55,104 bases of DNA from Gnetum montanum (taxonomy: Eukaryota; Streptophyta; Gnetopsida; Gnetales; Gnetaceae). The position numbers and the translations under genes were made by a program. The notes under the pieces are model-generated. The model had not been told where the DNA came from and made no database searches. It was given only the letters and a program-made list of their open reading frames with translations. This document shows, one piece after another, positions 34,801 to 46,096 of the stretch (positions are counted from its first letter, which is position 1; each line of letters opens with the position of its first letter). The stretch is taken from contig MNCI01025022.1 in assembly GCA_015680685.1 (NCBI GenBank), positions 1-55,104 of the forward strand. Direction: 5' to 3'.

Positions 34801-35945
34801 AATGTTTGTTATCAGGAGCTCACCTTCGATGGGACCCTAGAGAGCCCATTGACTTGGACACAGTGGAGCCTTCATCAGACAGGGCAGTCGTGCCATGCAA
34901 CATTTATGAGGAAATGCATAAATGTGCATTATGCTTGACCCGCTCCTTGTGGGATAGTCAAAATATCAATGAGGACCTCTAGAAGAAACTATAGAGGTCA
35001 GAGAAGGAAAAGGTGTCTCTGTCCAAAGAGGTCAGAGACTTAAAATCACGATGTGAATTACTACAGGCATGAGGAATAGATGAAGAGGACTGGCGTACAG
35101 CTGTTATTGATTATGCTTGCTATTGGACCACGGTCAGGAATAACGTGCAAACCAGTCAGGAATTGGTGGAGCAGTGGATGCAAATAGCGGTACTGGCCCA
35201 GAAAAACTAAGACTGGAAGGATTTTTGCGCAAGTGTGCAAGAGTGGGGGCAGAAAGAAAAAGATCATAAGAATCTGTATAAGTGAGAAAGTATCACTTAT
35301 CGTCAGCACTATCGAAATTCTTTCATTGAAGCTCAATCCTTGTGTGTATTCCTTGATGTCATTGGGGCATCCAAAGCCTTCGAGAAGTTTCAGGAGTAGG
35401 TGACAGTAAGTGCATCCCCAGAAAGAGAGATTGCTCTTCCTAGGGATGAGACTATAGTCCCTACTTTCTTCCCTGAACTGCCCTGATGAACTATTGTGGA
35501 GAAGGGGAAGGTGAAGGCTAGAACTGATCTGGGGAATGGAGTTTGGTCTGAATTAACTGAAGATGAAATTATGCAGTGCCTATGGGTCAGTTTAGATCAA
35601 CTCCCCTTTGCTGCGGATGCAGGACCATCGCGAGTAAGTTTGAATGTTATTGAAATTAAATTTTCTGATTTATCCTATCATGGCTTTTCCTTATGTATTT
35701 ACTCTATATAGGTACAAGGAGTGGATGAAGGAGGCGAACAGGGTGAGGAGCAAGTACAGGAAGAAGAGTGTAATGATGAAGACCATCCTCCTGTGGAGCC
35801 AGTGTTAGAGCAAGGACCTCGTGAAGATGACATTACTCATGAAGGAATACCTTCTAGAAGGGACAACCCACTTGAGAATGATTTATTAGGCTTAGAGGTG
35901 GATCTAAGGGATATGGGTGACAGTGGTACGAGCGGGGATGCGTAA
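31884..35945 (+). pseudogene. Antisense, intron-containing gene-like module inside element D
   Basis: It runs opposite to D, between D protease and RT. A plausible gene model: exon 1 from ATG 31884 (MAPKVRGKNVK...) to GT at 32003; exon 2 32290-32739 (donor GTAAGT); exon 3 32796-33102; exon 4 from 33207, containing the open frame 33448-33930 (160 codons, mainly helical, rich in Glu, Lys and Phe); an exon starting 34609; exon 34816-35633 with coiled-coil-like KEKVSLSKEVRDLKSRCELL; last exon 35712-35945, Glu/Asp-rich, stop TAA at 35943. Introns begin GT and end AG with pyrimidine-rich ends. In-frame stops interrupt some exons, so this copy is decayed. Family not recognised; the general plan recalls accessory frames of plant Ty3/gypsy elements. 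Exon borders are inferred. Confidence 0.6.
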
Positions 35946-36549
35946 TTGTGATTTATGCATGATTTTATTGATGGAATTGAACAATGGTCATATGCATGTT
36001 GGCAAGCTTAATTATAAGATTTTCTATATGATTTTAAATGTTATTTATTTTTTTAGTTTTATGTCTTTATTTATGCAAAGTGTAAGCAGAGTTGTTAAAG
36101 ACTGTGGATAGGTTACGTTGCTATAGAATGGAATTGCTAGTTTAAGGCCATCGCGGGCCATTGCATAGCATTTGCATAAGATACAAGTGGATTACCTAGT
36201 TTTAGGCCATTGTGGGCCTTTGCTAGTTTAAGGCCATTGCGGGCCATCACTTGTTTTAGGCCATTGCGGGCAATCTGCATAAGTCCAGAAGTATAATTGA
36301 TAATAATGTACATTTCTGCGTAATTGTACTAATGTGACTAGTAACAATCAAGCAGCATAAATGGCGTAAAATAGGAAATGTAAATGGCGTTACAGATAGC
36401 AAGCATAAATATGTATGTATATATTAAAGAAAATTGACAATGAAATTTGATAAGTATAAACGGAAAACTAGTAGAAAAATGTAACGATGCGCGTAAATGC
36501 TACTCCGATCAATCACTAGCCCGCAATTGTTTCTTAATGGCTTTTACAT
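35946..36549. other. Non-coding stretch between the antisense module and protease, with short repeats
   Basis: AT-rich sequence after the module's stop codon, the 3' flank of that module. It contains the four-copy repeat at 36137-36275. No coding signal is seen on either strand. Confidence 0.5.
36137..36275. repeat. Short tandem-like repeats next to the antisense module
   Basis: Four copies of a core like 'tagtttaaggccattgcggg' (starting about 36137, 36197, 36222, 36252). The core resembles that of the 27300-27875 minisatellite ('cagtttagcgtcatggcgg'). Confidence 0.75.
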
Positions 36550-37294
36550 TCAATGGTGTGTAAGGGTGGGGAGATTTGTGACCTGACTCTTCCATACCAT
36601 CTTCCTAAAATGGTAGGTCAGCCCAGGCTAGGCTGTCATCATTCGTTTCGACTTGTTCAGGTATTCGAACATGGGTTTGATCTTCGAATGTTTCGATCTC
36701 CGAACCCCATTCTTCTTCGATGTTGTTCACAGTTCTAGGAGTTGTTTCATCACCGTGTATTACTACCTCTCCTTCTGCACAAGGTAGGTGTATCTCCTGG
36801 TGTATTGGTGATGAAACTGCCCTTAGTTGGGCTAGCTAGGACCTCCCTAGAATCATGTTGAAACCGGGCATCTCCTCGTCAACGATGAATGTGGCATCTA
36901 TTGGGAATTGATCCCCTGCCACAAATTAGATATGCACCGTCCCCTTAGCTTGAACCTGTGCCCCGTTAAATGACTTTAGGCACGTTGTCATTGTAGGGCT
37001 GATCTGGTCGACTAAGCCCAACTTATCCACGATGGGATTAGGGATGACATTCGCAGCCGCGCCATCGTCAACGTGCACCCTCCGGATCCGATGTTGACCA
37101 ACCCGGATGGTGATAAACATGGGTTCTGTCGTTACTTGACCTTTCTTAGGATCATCCTTAATGGATTCAGCATGAAAGGTCAATGAGGTAGGTTTGGATG
37201 GCTCAGCGGTGGAACGAAGCATGATAGCATGTATCGCCTCCTCCTCCGCTGGTAAGCTTTCATCCACAGGTATGGATGTCAGCATATGAACCAT
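36550..37294 (-). pseudogene. Aspartic protease (element D)
   Basis: The minus-strand frame 37294-36926 contains MFITIRVGQHRIRRVHVDDG and continues into AAANVIP, the catalytic site in which the Tat-group form is usually Asp-X-Gly. After a stop at about 36925 the frame gives FIVDEEMPGFNMILGRS (about 36890-36840), the C-terminal ILGRPWL-like block, and a short tail to about 36550. Flap and core are otherwise in order. Gag lies just upstream, as expected for a Gag-Pro unit. Confidence 0.8.
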
Positions 37295-37540
37295 GGCCTC
37301 ACGGTACTTTCAAGATGTCATCAGCAACTCATAGAGGCTCAATGTTGTGTTCTTCTATTTTAGAGCCTGTTTGACTTGCATAAATACATCGAGGAGGTCC
37401 CGTTCTCGGCTGGGTTGTTTATCCCCTCTGTCTTCTTCCATTCGCTCTAAGAGGCGAATCTCCCGAGGCAGAACAGTGTCAGTCGGAGGGTTATTCTTCT
37501 TCCTACCGAGGGGAGGTGGCTGTGTTTCTGTACCCTTGTC

Positions 37541-40265
37541 CTACCCATGAGGTGCAGGTGAAGGTACAGCGGCCAAGGTCCTGGGCTTAGCGAAGCCTTG
37601 CATAAAGTGGTTTTTTGCAGCATTAGTGGACGCATATCCTTCCCTTTGTTTATTGGGTGGCAATTGACGATTTTGGTTAGAGGCTTTCCCCTGCGTAAAA
37701 GGAGCAGCCAGTGGTTTTGGTACTCTGAGGATGAAAGGTGCCTTAGGAGTAGGTGAGAACATGGCTGCTGCTTTACTATTAATGTGAGGCTGAGTTAAAT
37801 CTAGAGAAGGCACCTGAATGACAAAGGTTGGCCTTGAGACGCCACTAACTGCCAGTGAAAAGCTTGTCCCCCGGGGTGAACTGGTAGGTACACATAAAAC
37901 AAAAGGTTGTTTGGGTGGTACCTTCCCTTCACCATCCATACTTACCACTTTGATTATGTACGGTGTGTTATTTGTGTTTAAAAGATCCTTGTACACATGC
38001 AATGCCTGGTTTTCAGAACACGTTGGACTACTGCCGTCTAGTTTTAGAGAACCATCATCGATCATGCGTTGAATGTCATCTTTCAATGCCCAGAAGTAAT
38101 CTGTGTCATGACCACACAACTGATGGTAGTCACAGAAGCGGTCCAGCCTAAAAGACCTCGGAACTGGTGGTTCGTTGGGTACAGCTAAAGAAGGATTCTT
38201 CAGTAATTCACAATGATGCCTGTGACGCTTCAGAGCTTCTTCGGATACCTTCTTATTCTGAATGTATCTTGCAACTAATAATTGTTTCAACAGTTCTGAA
38301 TGTTTTATAGGCAGGGCTGTATACTTTGAGCGATCTTTAGGCTCAATGTTTGGCTTTGGCTGGGGGGGATTTTCAAGGGTAGCTATGTCTTGGTCGGTGC
38401 TGCTTGCACTAGCTGTGGTCTCTGGAGACACCGTGGGTGCCTTCTTGTTTTTGTTTTTAGTGCCCTCAGCCAGCACAGCTACCTTCGTTGTTGTTGCTTT
38501 ACCTTTGTCCTTACCCTTGTTGTTAGCATTTTTATAGGCTACATATGTCGGGCCTTTGCTAACCTCTGCAGCATCTTGGATGCTTTTAGTCTGGGCGAAA
38601 GCCTGACTCAAGGAACGAGGGGCAAGGTAATACAGCTTAGACTTGATGAAGTCATTAACTGCTCCTTTGAAAATGGTAGAAAATGGGCTTCCGCGATCGG
38701 CTCATGGATTTCGTTCAAAGTAGCACTCCATCACTGTATAAACTTTTGGACTGGTTCATATGGATCTTGCTTCACTTCCATAAGTTGATCTAATGTGACC
38801 TCTGGCTTTAGGTTGTATTTAAAGCAAGTCGCAAATTGTGTTAGTAGCTCTTCCAAGGTTGATATGGAAGAGCAAGGAAGCGCTCGATACCAGTCTAAAG
38901 CTTTCCCTGCCAAAGACATTGCAAAGACACAGATGATCATGTGAGGCCATTGCTGTAACAACAAGGATTCAGATCTGAAGGTAACCAAGTGAGCATTAGG
39001 ATCTCCCTCCCCATTATATTTAGTAAAATGGGGTAACGACATCCTTGGAGGTAACGATAGCATAGGAACTTCTGGACTGATGGGATCATCCTCATAGAAA
39101 TCCATGATTTGTATGGTGTCAGAGCCAGTAGCTTTAAGGCGCCTAACCTCCTTAGTGAGGATCTGAATAAGTGAGAAAGCTTGATCTAGGCCTATTGATG
39201 AAAAATTTTGTGCAAGAGGAAGAGGGGGTTGAACATAAAAAGCAATGCCAAGTAGTGGAAATGGAGGGATGGCTTGGCTGGTAGGCAACGCAATGGGGAT
39301 CCTTGCAGACGGAGCTGCTTGCGAAGACCATCACCCACCGGGTTGAGCAGAGAAATTGGCCACCGCCGGCTACATAGTATGTGAATAAGGGTATTTTGGG
39401 ACCATCTGCAGGACATGCATGGTGGATGCAGCTAAGAGTTGCATACCATATAACGCAGACTAGTTGTGTTGTGCCACAGGCATGATCCACTGACTCGCAG
39501 TGGGCTGTTGAATGGATCTCTGCGGCTGAACTGTGGCTGTGATCTGTTGCCTTAAAAGGGGCGACAACGATAAGGTTTGCACCATATTTTGTACCAGGTG
39601 GGTTGTAGGAATGGTTTGGGGTTGCACTTGAGGGATGAAATGGGGCGCAGTGGATGTAGGTACCACCGACGAAATGTTTGCAGGACGGCTGATTCCGTAG
39701 TGACCTATGGGATGACAAGAATGTGAGTTTTGGTGGTCATGGCTGGATTAAGATGGGAGGCTTCTCCGGTGAGAGGGAATAGTGGATTTATGTATGTATG
39801 GGGGCTAAGAGTATGGTATGAATCCGTGAGATCAGAATGGGCTATGAATTCATCTTCCTCTTCCTCCCCGTTCTGGGGTTCTAGCATGGACCGTGTAGCC
39901 TGACTCCTAGCCATGACCAGTTGTGTTAGGAGTTAATGGTAATGTTTGGTGAGGAGGATAATGTCGTAAGTGGTAGGGGTGAAATCTTGATCCCATCTGT
40001 GGATCAGCTCATAGTTTTGTTTTGCCTCCATCTCGGCTCGGCTAAGAGCAAGCTTCGCCTGGATCTTAATGCAAATTAAGTTATATTCCTTAGGAGTCAT
40101 GATGGTAAATACGGGATCTTTGCCCTGCAATCCTAACGAACAACGCAACGGTCCCTGAGGTCCTATAACACCAGAAGCTGGTCTGGTGGCAATGATGGGA
40201 TTCACAGATGTGGCACCCGAGTAGGTTTTGGTCATGGAAGTTGTGGTTGCGTATGCGGAATCCAT
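37541..40265 (-). pseudogene. Gag polyprotein (element D)
   Basis: A start is chosen at ATG 40265 (MDSAYATTTSMTKTYSG). The core lies at 39288-38731: PPRMSLPHFTKYNGEGDPNA (about 39050), FAMSLAGKALDWYRALP (about 38920), FATCFKYNLKPEVTLDQLME (about 38830), matching the Tat-type retrotransposon Gag domain. In 38611-37541 (356 codons) there is a Lys/Gly-rich linker, then a zinc-binding-like FCDYHQLCGHDTDYFWALK (about 38145) whose last Cys is replaced by Phe, and a Pro-rich tail. A stop at about 38731 and frameshifts between 39290 and 39930 break it. Gag would form the particle. Confidence 0.85.
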
Positions 40266-40493
40266 TGCATAGATAGGTGAATGACAAAAAGTGATAGGAT
40301 CTAAAAGGCGATGGACAAAGAAGATCATGATTAGGCTTTCTACCCTGTAGGATTCCAAAGGAATCGTTACTGTGACCGATCTACATCACATGATTTTTCG
40401 TAAACTTCCCTTGAGGTATTACGTTTACATTTTTAGAGACTCAGGTATAGATTGCTAACAGGGCCACCCGTAAAAAATACGAATCAGAGCCTA

Positions 40494-40512
40494 GGCCCTC
40501 CTTCTAATGCCA
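40494..40512 (-). other. Primer binding site of element D
   Basis: The minus strand reads TGGCATTAGAAGGAGGGCC, six bases after the 5' LTR. The form TGGCGCTAGAAGGAGGGCC is, from memory, common in plant Ty3/gypsy elements. The matching tRNA is not assigned here. Confidence 0.65.
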
Positions 40513-40518
40513 GAAAAC

Positions 40519-42113
40519 TGTAACGAAGGAAAATGTCGGTAGCTGGAAATACCAAACAAAATTTGTGTACACAGTCTTAACCATGGATCTGTGCGAGGGA
40601 TGTGCTGGAGAAAACGAATCCGCAGTGCCCTGAATGGTCTTGTCGATTAGACAGGGACTTACTCAATCAATAAATCAACAAATATTATAAATATTCCATG
40701 GAATGATTTGATTTGATGAATTGCAAAGGGAGTAGAAAACTATGTAGATAAATTGCAATAACGACAACGTTAACACGACAAAGAGGATCGGATTTAAGAA
40801 AAAATGCGCAATTCCAAGATCTGTGCTTTGACCCGAAAATTGAATATTTTGTATACAAATTTCCAATGGAAATCTCCACTTATCTTGTGCAAATCATACA
40901 TAAAATAACAAGAAAGCTTTTCAACAAAGAGTATAGAATGAAGCTCGGTCTACCTCCTAAGTCAAAGATGAGATGCAAGGAAGGTCAAACCCAGATGTCT
41001 ATCGATCAAGTGTTTCTGATCAATAGATCTTGCCAATCGTACCAGATGATCTCTCGATCTCTAATCTATTCCCTCTACCTTTGGTGGTCTCTGCTCAAAG
41101 ATGCCAATGATCACCAATGGGGAGAACTATATTTTCGCCAAAAATGGTGATCGCTCCTGCTGCCAATGCTCAAAGATGTCTCTTGTCTCTGCTCAAAGAT
41201 GATAACTGCCAAAATTCAAAGATGCCAGCCCTTGTTTCTTCATCAACTGGAGTATTTATAAGTTCAACAACATGTGGAGAAGGCACTGCCCTAATGACAC
41301 ATGTCTCGAACCTTCAAAATACCGTTGACTTGACCAACTTTATGTTGAAACTAGCTATGTCACGTCACATTTCTAGAAAAAGGGGTAGGTTACGTTGTTA
41401 ACCACTTCTGCCAAAGCCACTTCATGATTACGCAGAATACACTCATCAGCGTATTGTGCGTGTGGATAGCAGGTGTGTGTTTGATGTTGTCTTAGCTGGT
41501 CTTAGGCTACATTACGCTTGTTTGCGCTGCGTTGCATGTCAGAGCATAATAAAGCATGGAAATAGTTCATTCAAGCTGTTTTACACTCATTTACACTACA
41601 AAGCGTGGTGAAAATGGTCAGCTTGACAATGCGTTACACTCGTGTATGCTGCGTAGCGTAACGAACGTAAAGCGACAAATCTGCAAAAAGAAAGAAGATA
41701 ATCTGCTGCACTTCCTTGGATTCTGACTTTGACTTTCTTGAAGCTCGTTACACTGCTTTGTGTAATCAAAGTGTAAACTCAGCCCTGGATAAAAGACTTA
41801 GCAGAATATATGAGAAGTCGCATATCACACTGCTTAGGCCTTAAACTTCATCGAATCTGCCAAAATAAGTTACCTTCTGATATCGGGCTGTGTTAAGCAG
41901 AGTTATGATAAGTGTCAATACACTATGTTGCGTAATGTAGCGTAAAGAAAGAAAACATAGTAAGATTGAAATCTGTAAGGAACTTGGAGACTTGACGCTA
42001 CGCACCTCTTTTCCTTGCTTTGTCTTGTTCTGCCTTTTGAAATTTTGTCGCGAACTTTCGCCTAAATTGTGAATCTTCGCCTTAGGCCGATTCGCAATTT
42101 CTACGGTGTTTCA
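40519..42113 (-). repeat. 5' LTR of element D
   Basis: 1595 bp, colinear with 24531-26118; plus-strand ends TGTAACGAAGG...GGTGTTTCA. Many differences from the other copy are C-T or G-A changes, as expected for aged methylated DNA. Confidence 0.93.
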
Positions 42114-42118
42114 GTATT
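42114..42118. repeat. Target site duplication (right) of element D
   Basis: GTATT, identical to 24526-24530. Confidence 0.9.
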
Positions 42119-43829
42119 TACCCAAAAGTGTGAGGGGTTTAGTCTTCCATTTTTCAATTTTCTTTTGGATCCGATAAATAACCTGCTCCCAGAGAATGGA
42201 GGTTGAACCTCTAAAATAGAAAGGGATTTCCAGAATCTTAACAATATGTTGATCTTGAAGTTGCTTCCAATTATAGTTGGTCACATGGTTGTAATTTCTC
42301 GTAAAGCTATAAACAGAGGATTTATTCCAATTGATATTGGAACCTAAGAGTGTGCAATATTGCTCCACCATTGATAAGAGGCGTTGCAAATTGGCAGCTG
42401 TATTATGAACTAGAAAGAAAGAGTCATCGGCAAAGTGCATATTGAGAAGCTGTTGTTGAGAGGAAGAAAGCTGAACCCCAGTGAGGACTTTATTTTGAAT
42501 GTCCAGGTTAACCTGATGATAAAGAAAGTCTGCAGTGATGATAAAGAGATAGGGGGCAAGAGGACAACCTTGCCGCACTGATCTATGTATTGGAAAGGGA
42601 GAGGTAATGCCAAAGGTAGTGGCTACTCTTGCGGTAGCATCTGAGAATAAGCATTGCACCATATGCAGGAACTTAGGTCCAAAACCAAGTTTGGTCATGG
42701 TCTATAAGATAAAATCCCACTTAATGTTGTCATACACTTTTACATAATCAAGTTTCACCAAGAGAATATCTTGACCATCATCCTCGGTCCACTTCAGATC
42801 TTCCCACTCGGCAACCACATTGTCTAAAATATATCTACCAGGAACAAATCTTGTTTGTTGGGGTGATATGATCTGGACAAGAATTTTTTTAACCGTAGGG
42901 CTAGGCACTTAGCCCAAATTTTATATACTACATTGAGAAGAGTTATGGGACACCAATTGGAGATATCAGTAAGATCCCTAGACTTGGGGAGGAGATGAAT
43001 TACCCCTTGATTTAGATTGGGCCCAAGGGAACTAGTGAAGATAGCCTCATTAATGACCTGAAAAAGATGATTACCCATCAAATCCCAATGATTTTGAAAA
43101 AAATTCCACGGGGAAACCATCATAACCAAGAGCCTTTCCCCGACTTAACTTGGAACAACCCACTTGAAGCTCCACTGGAGTAATATCTACATCAAGACTT
43201 TGTAGCATAGTGGAGTTGATAAGGCAAGGATAATTGGGGGTGGCAAACTTGAACGAAGAGATTCACGTTGGGGTAGCTGTGAAAAGGGTTTCATAATGGG
43301 TCTTAAGAGAAGAGAGGATACTATTGTGATCAATAATGGTGGTACTATTACTAGAAATTTTCTCTATAGAATGTGAAGGGGAAGTAGAGTTGAGGTACTT
43401 GAAAAATTCCTTACAGTGTTCATCTTGAATATTTAACCAAGTGAGCCGACTTTTAGTTAAGGCACTTTGTGCTCGGTACACATCCCAATGTTGAAAGGCT
43501 AATCATGCTCTAGCTAGCTCCTCATGAACTAGAGTGTTGAAGGGATCTTGAGCTAGTCTATTAGTGAGATGTTCAATAGTGAGGTAAATTTTATTGTATT
43601 CTTGTCTGGTCCAAGTAGCCACTACTTTACCATATGAATGAGCAAAGTTTCGAACTCAACATGAAGCACGATGCCACCAGTTAATCCAGCCCACTTGAGT
43701 TAGGGGCCTCGGTTCAGCATTCCAAAGGCTGGATAGAAGAATTTGGGTAGTAGGGAAAGAAAAACAGTTAGTGTGTAGTCGAAAAAGATGGAATTTTTGT
43801 CGGTGAGGGCTGCCATGAATATTGATAGA
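42119..43829 (-). pseudogene. LINE L ORF2, reverse transcriptase part
   Basis: Minus-strand L1-type RT. A linker before RT is readable at 43481-43263. RT blocks follow: GVIHLLPKSRDLTDISNWCP (about 43080-43020), an RFVPGRYILDN block (about 42850), LVKLDYVKVYDNIKWDFIL (about 42760-42700) with the first catalytic Asp, RSVRQGCPLAPYLFI (about 42590-42545), and NMHFADDSFFLV (about 42455-42420) with the FADD catalytic pair intact. The long open frame 42698-42111 covers the palm. Frameshifts occur near 43130, 42900 and 42700. The endonuclease is absent, so the copy is 5' truncated at 43829. The frame continues across element D at 24525. Confidence 0.9.
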
Positions 43830-43846
43830 AAAAACATCATTATATG
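43830..43846. repeat. Target site duplication (right) of LINE L
   Basis: AAAAACATCATTATATG, identical to 22790-22806. Confidence 0.9.
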
Positions 43847-44400
43847 ATGTGTAGCACACGTTATTTTGTAAATATTAATGTATGTGGAAAAATATAAGTA
43901 CATTATTAAGGTTTTTTCTAGAAAATTATATGTTATAATTTGCAAGGATGTTGTAGCTATTTTTTTTTTGTGAAATCCATGTTATTGGGATCTGTTCTCT
44001 TATCTAAAAAAGTTATTCATGAAGAAAAGAAATAACATTTTTAAAAAATAAAAATGATGGAAATTCTTAGCAGGCACAAATGCAATATTCTTCAACAATT
44101 TTTCAACCTATTATTAGTCCTTTTAAATTTGAGGATGCTAGTAAGTTTTTATATCTAAAGAGAATTTTTCTTTAGAAAAAGGAATTTCTCAACAAGATCT
44201 AGCAATATAAGTGTTGATGCAGAATATTTACACTTAGTTCAACACAATAAGAAGTAATTTTTCATAATTATTTCAATTTAATAACCCAATAGATATTTTC
44301 CTCTATCTCTACCCCTACTAATATTCTAAAAAATTTTCATTGGAAAATGTTTTCTCAAATATTAATGATATGGATTGTGAGATAAATGCTAAGCTTGAGA
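43847..44400. other. AT-rich sequence, no gene seen
   Basis: Strongly AT-rich, without a convincing reading frame or repeat. It may include the 5' part of LINE G. Confidence 0.4.
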
Positions 44401-44407
44401 AATCAAG

Positions 44408-45060
44408 ATGGGGGATTTTCTAGTGTTAATGTTATTATTATCATGGAATGTTTGCAACTTTTTAGATAGGTCCATAACAAAGATTAATAAGGAGTATCTT
44501 TTCAACAAATATTTATCTCTAGATTTTCTTTTACCTCAAGAGATTAAGATCTTAGCATATGATATTATTTTTTTGGTAAATATAATTTTAAAAACTACAT
44601 TGTTTTCTATGTTAATCATGAAGTTAATGAATGAGGTGTTGCTATTTTAGTTAATAAAATTTATAATAGAAAAGTTTTAAGTTTTGGCTTTTACAACCTT
44701 AGTAGAGTTATTTGGATTACTTATCGAAGTGAAAAAGAAGGCTTTAGACTCTAGAATAATAAAGTATTAGCCTAGTGTTAAGACTCTTGATTTGAAATTT
44801 CCAATCCATGGATTCAATTCTGGTGATCAATACTAAGTTATAAAGTTCTAACTGAACTATATTACAATTATTTCAACATTCCAATATCTTACAATTTCCA
44901 CCTTTACACTTTGTAATATTTACGTTCCTAATAAATCAAAAGATTAATTAGAGGTTTGGAAATATCTTCTATCTCTGTCTAAAGTTCCTAGAAGTGATTT
45001 TATTATTGTTAAGAGTCACTTAGATAAATGTGATGATCTTCTTTCTAATGTGTCATCTTA
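44408..45060 (+). pseudogene. LINE endonuclease remnant (LINE G)
   Basis: The frame 44408-44650 gives SWNVCNFLDRS near the start and LSLDFLLPQEIKILAYDIIF (about 44510-44575), matching the N-terminus and catalytic QE block of L1 APE-type endonuclease. Farther on, NIYVPNKSKD (about 44920) and a SDFIIV block (about 45000), degenerate for the GDFN motif, are visible in other frames. This enzyme would nick target DNA. Confidence 0.7.
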
Positions 45061-45405
45061 AGAAAAAGAATGCTGATGTAAAATTATTAACATAAAATAA
45101 TAGAATCTATTAATTGGATAGGTTTTACATATCTTATGTTTTTTCCCAAAAGCCTATAGGAAAAGTATCCATTTTTATATTAGTTCTTTCTCTCTAGGAT
45201 TGATTCCTATTTCTTTCAAAATTAGAAGCTTCTTCATTTAAATGCTAATGCATTTATAGGACCCAATGGAAAAAATATTTTAAGTCTTTATGGAATGTAG
45301 AAAAAATCTACTAGTGATATAGGTTAAATTGATCAGTGGTAGTGTACTACTTGTAAAGTTAGAAATTATGTAGGATGATTTGAAAAGTAATTTGCTAAGA
45401 AAAAA

Positions 45406-46096
45406 TGATGTGGGGCCTACCTCAATAGAGCCCAAAAGGACCCATTCCATAAGCTTCCTAAGCAAATTCAGCTTGAAAAACAAGAACAACACAATGAAAT
45501 GGAAAAAAATTTCCTTTTATTAAGAAAACTCTCAAAATGCAAAGAAATACATCAAAGATGAGGATCCAAGCTGAACTCACAACTCTCCCAAGGATTTTAA
45601 AGTTCACACATGTTTCCTCTTAATCTTGAATTGCTCACAATTGAGCCAAAGCTCAAGAAAAGACACTTAGAAGAAAATCTCTCACTCAAACTCTTCTTGC
45701 ACAAGCTCTTTCCTTGCACAAGATCATAAAATATCATCCTTCTATCTTGGACTAGCCTTCTCCTTGAGACTAACCTACTTCCTCTAATTCTCCTCCTCAC
45801 TTGTACTCTTATTTCTAACTTCTTGATGTGACCCTTTATCGTTCCTATACTTTACCATTTAATTTGATGTTCATTAAAATTTTTATAAGATGTCTTGTAG
45901 AAATAGAAGACATCTTTCGCAAGTACATAGATTTCAGAGAAGACATCTTGGAATTGGAGGAGATTTCTTGGAGAAGACATCTTGCAAGAGACATCTTTCC
46001 TATCGGATCAAAAATAAAGATGCATGTTTTGAGGTCTTGAATCTTTGGATGCCTTCAAACAAGTCTCCATAGATACCTAAACCCCCAAACTCATCA
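45406..46096 (-). repeat. 3' LTR of element F
   Basis: Plus-strand ends TGATGTGGGGCC...CTCATCA. It shares long blocks with 48179-48916, such as 'aaatacatcaaagatg' and 'ctccttgagactaacctact'. Confidence 0.75.

Larger units (their letters stand above)
24531..42113 (-). mobile_element. Element D: 17.6-kb Tat-lineage Ty3/gypsy LTR retrotransposon with an antisense module
   Basis: Minus-strand order: 5' LTR (42113-40519), primer site (40512-40494), gag (40265-37541), protease (37294-about 36550), a 5-kb insert with a plus-strand gene-like module (31884-35945), RT (about 31420-30250), RNase H (about 30250-29100), integrase (about 29040-27903), minisatellite, polypurine tract and 3' LTR (26118-24531). 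GTATT duplicates flank it exactly. Domain order and the Tat-style Gag CX2H...GH motif place it in the Tat/Ogre group. All genes carry stops, and key RT and integrase residues are changed. LTRs look about 90% identical by eye. Confidence 0.92.
22807..43829 (-). mobile_element. LINE L: 5'-truncated L1-type retrotransposon, split by element D
   Basis: A minus-strand non-LTR element flanked by a 17-bp direct repeat. Its own sequence is 43829-42119 and 24525-22807; the rest is element D. It contains RT and the RT zinc-binding-type domain but no endonuclease, so it is 5' truncated. The 3' end is not a poly(A) tail: on the minus strand it ends in a run of about ten C (22815-22806) after an AATAAA-like signal (about 22845). 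Confidence 0.88.

Noticed and set aside
37818-38788. Plus-strand open frames opposite element D gag
   Set aside because: These are shadows of the minus-strand gag frames, with low-complexity composition complementary to the Lys/Pro-rich Gag.
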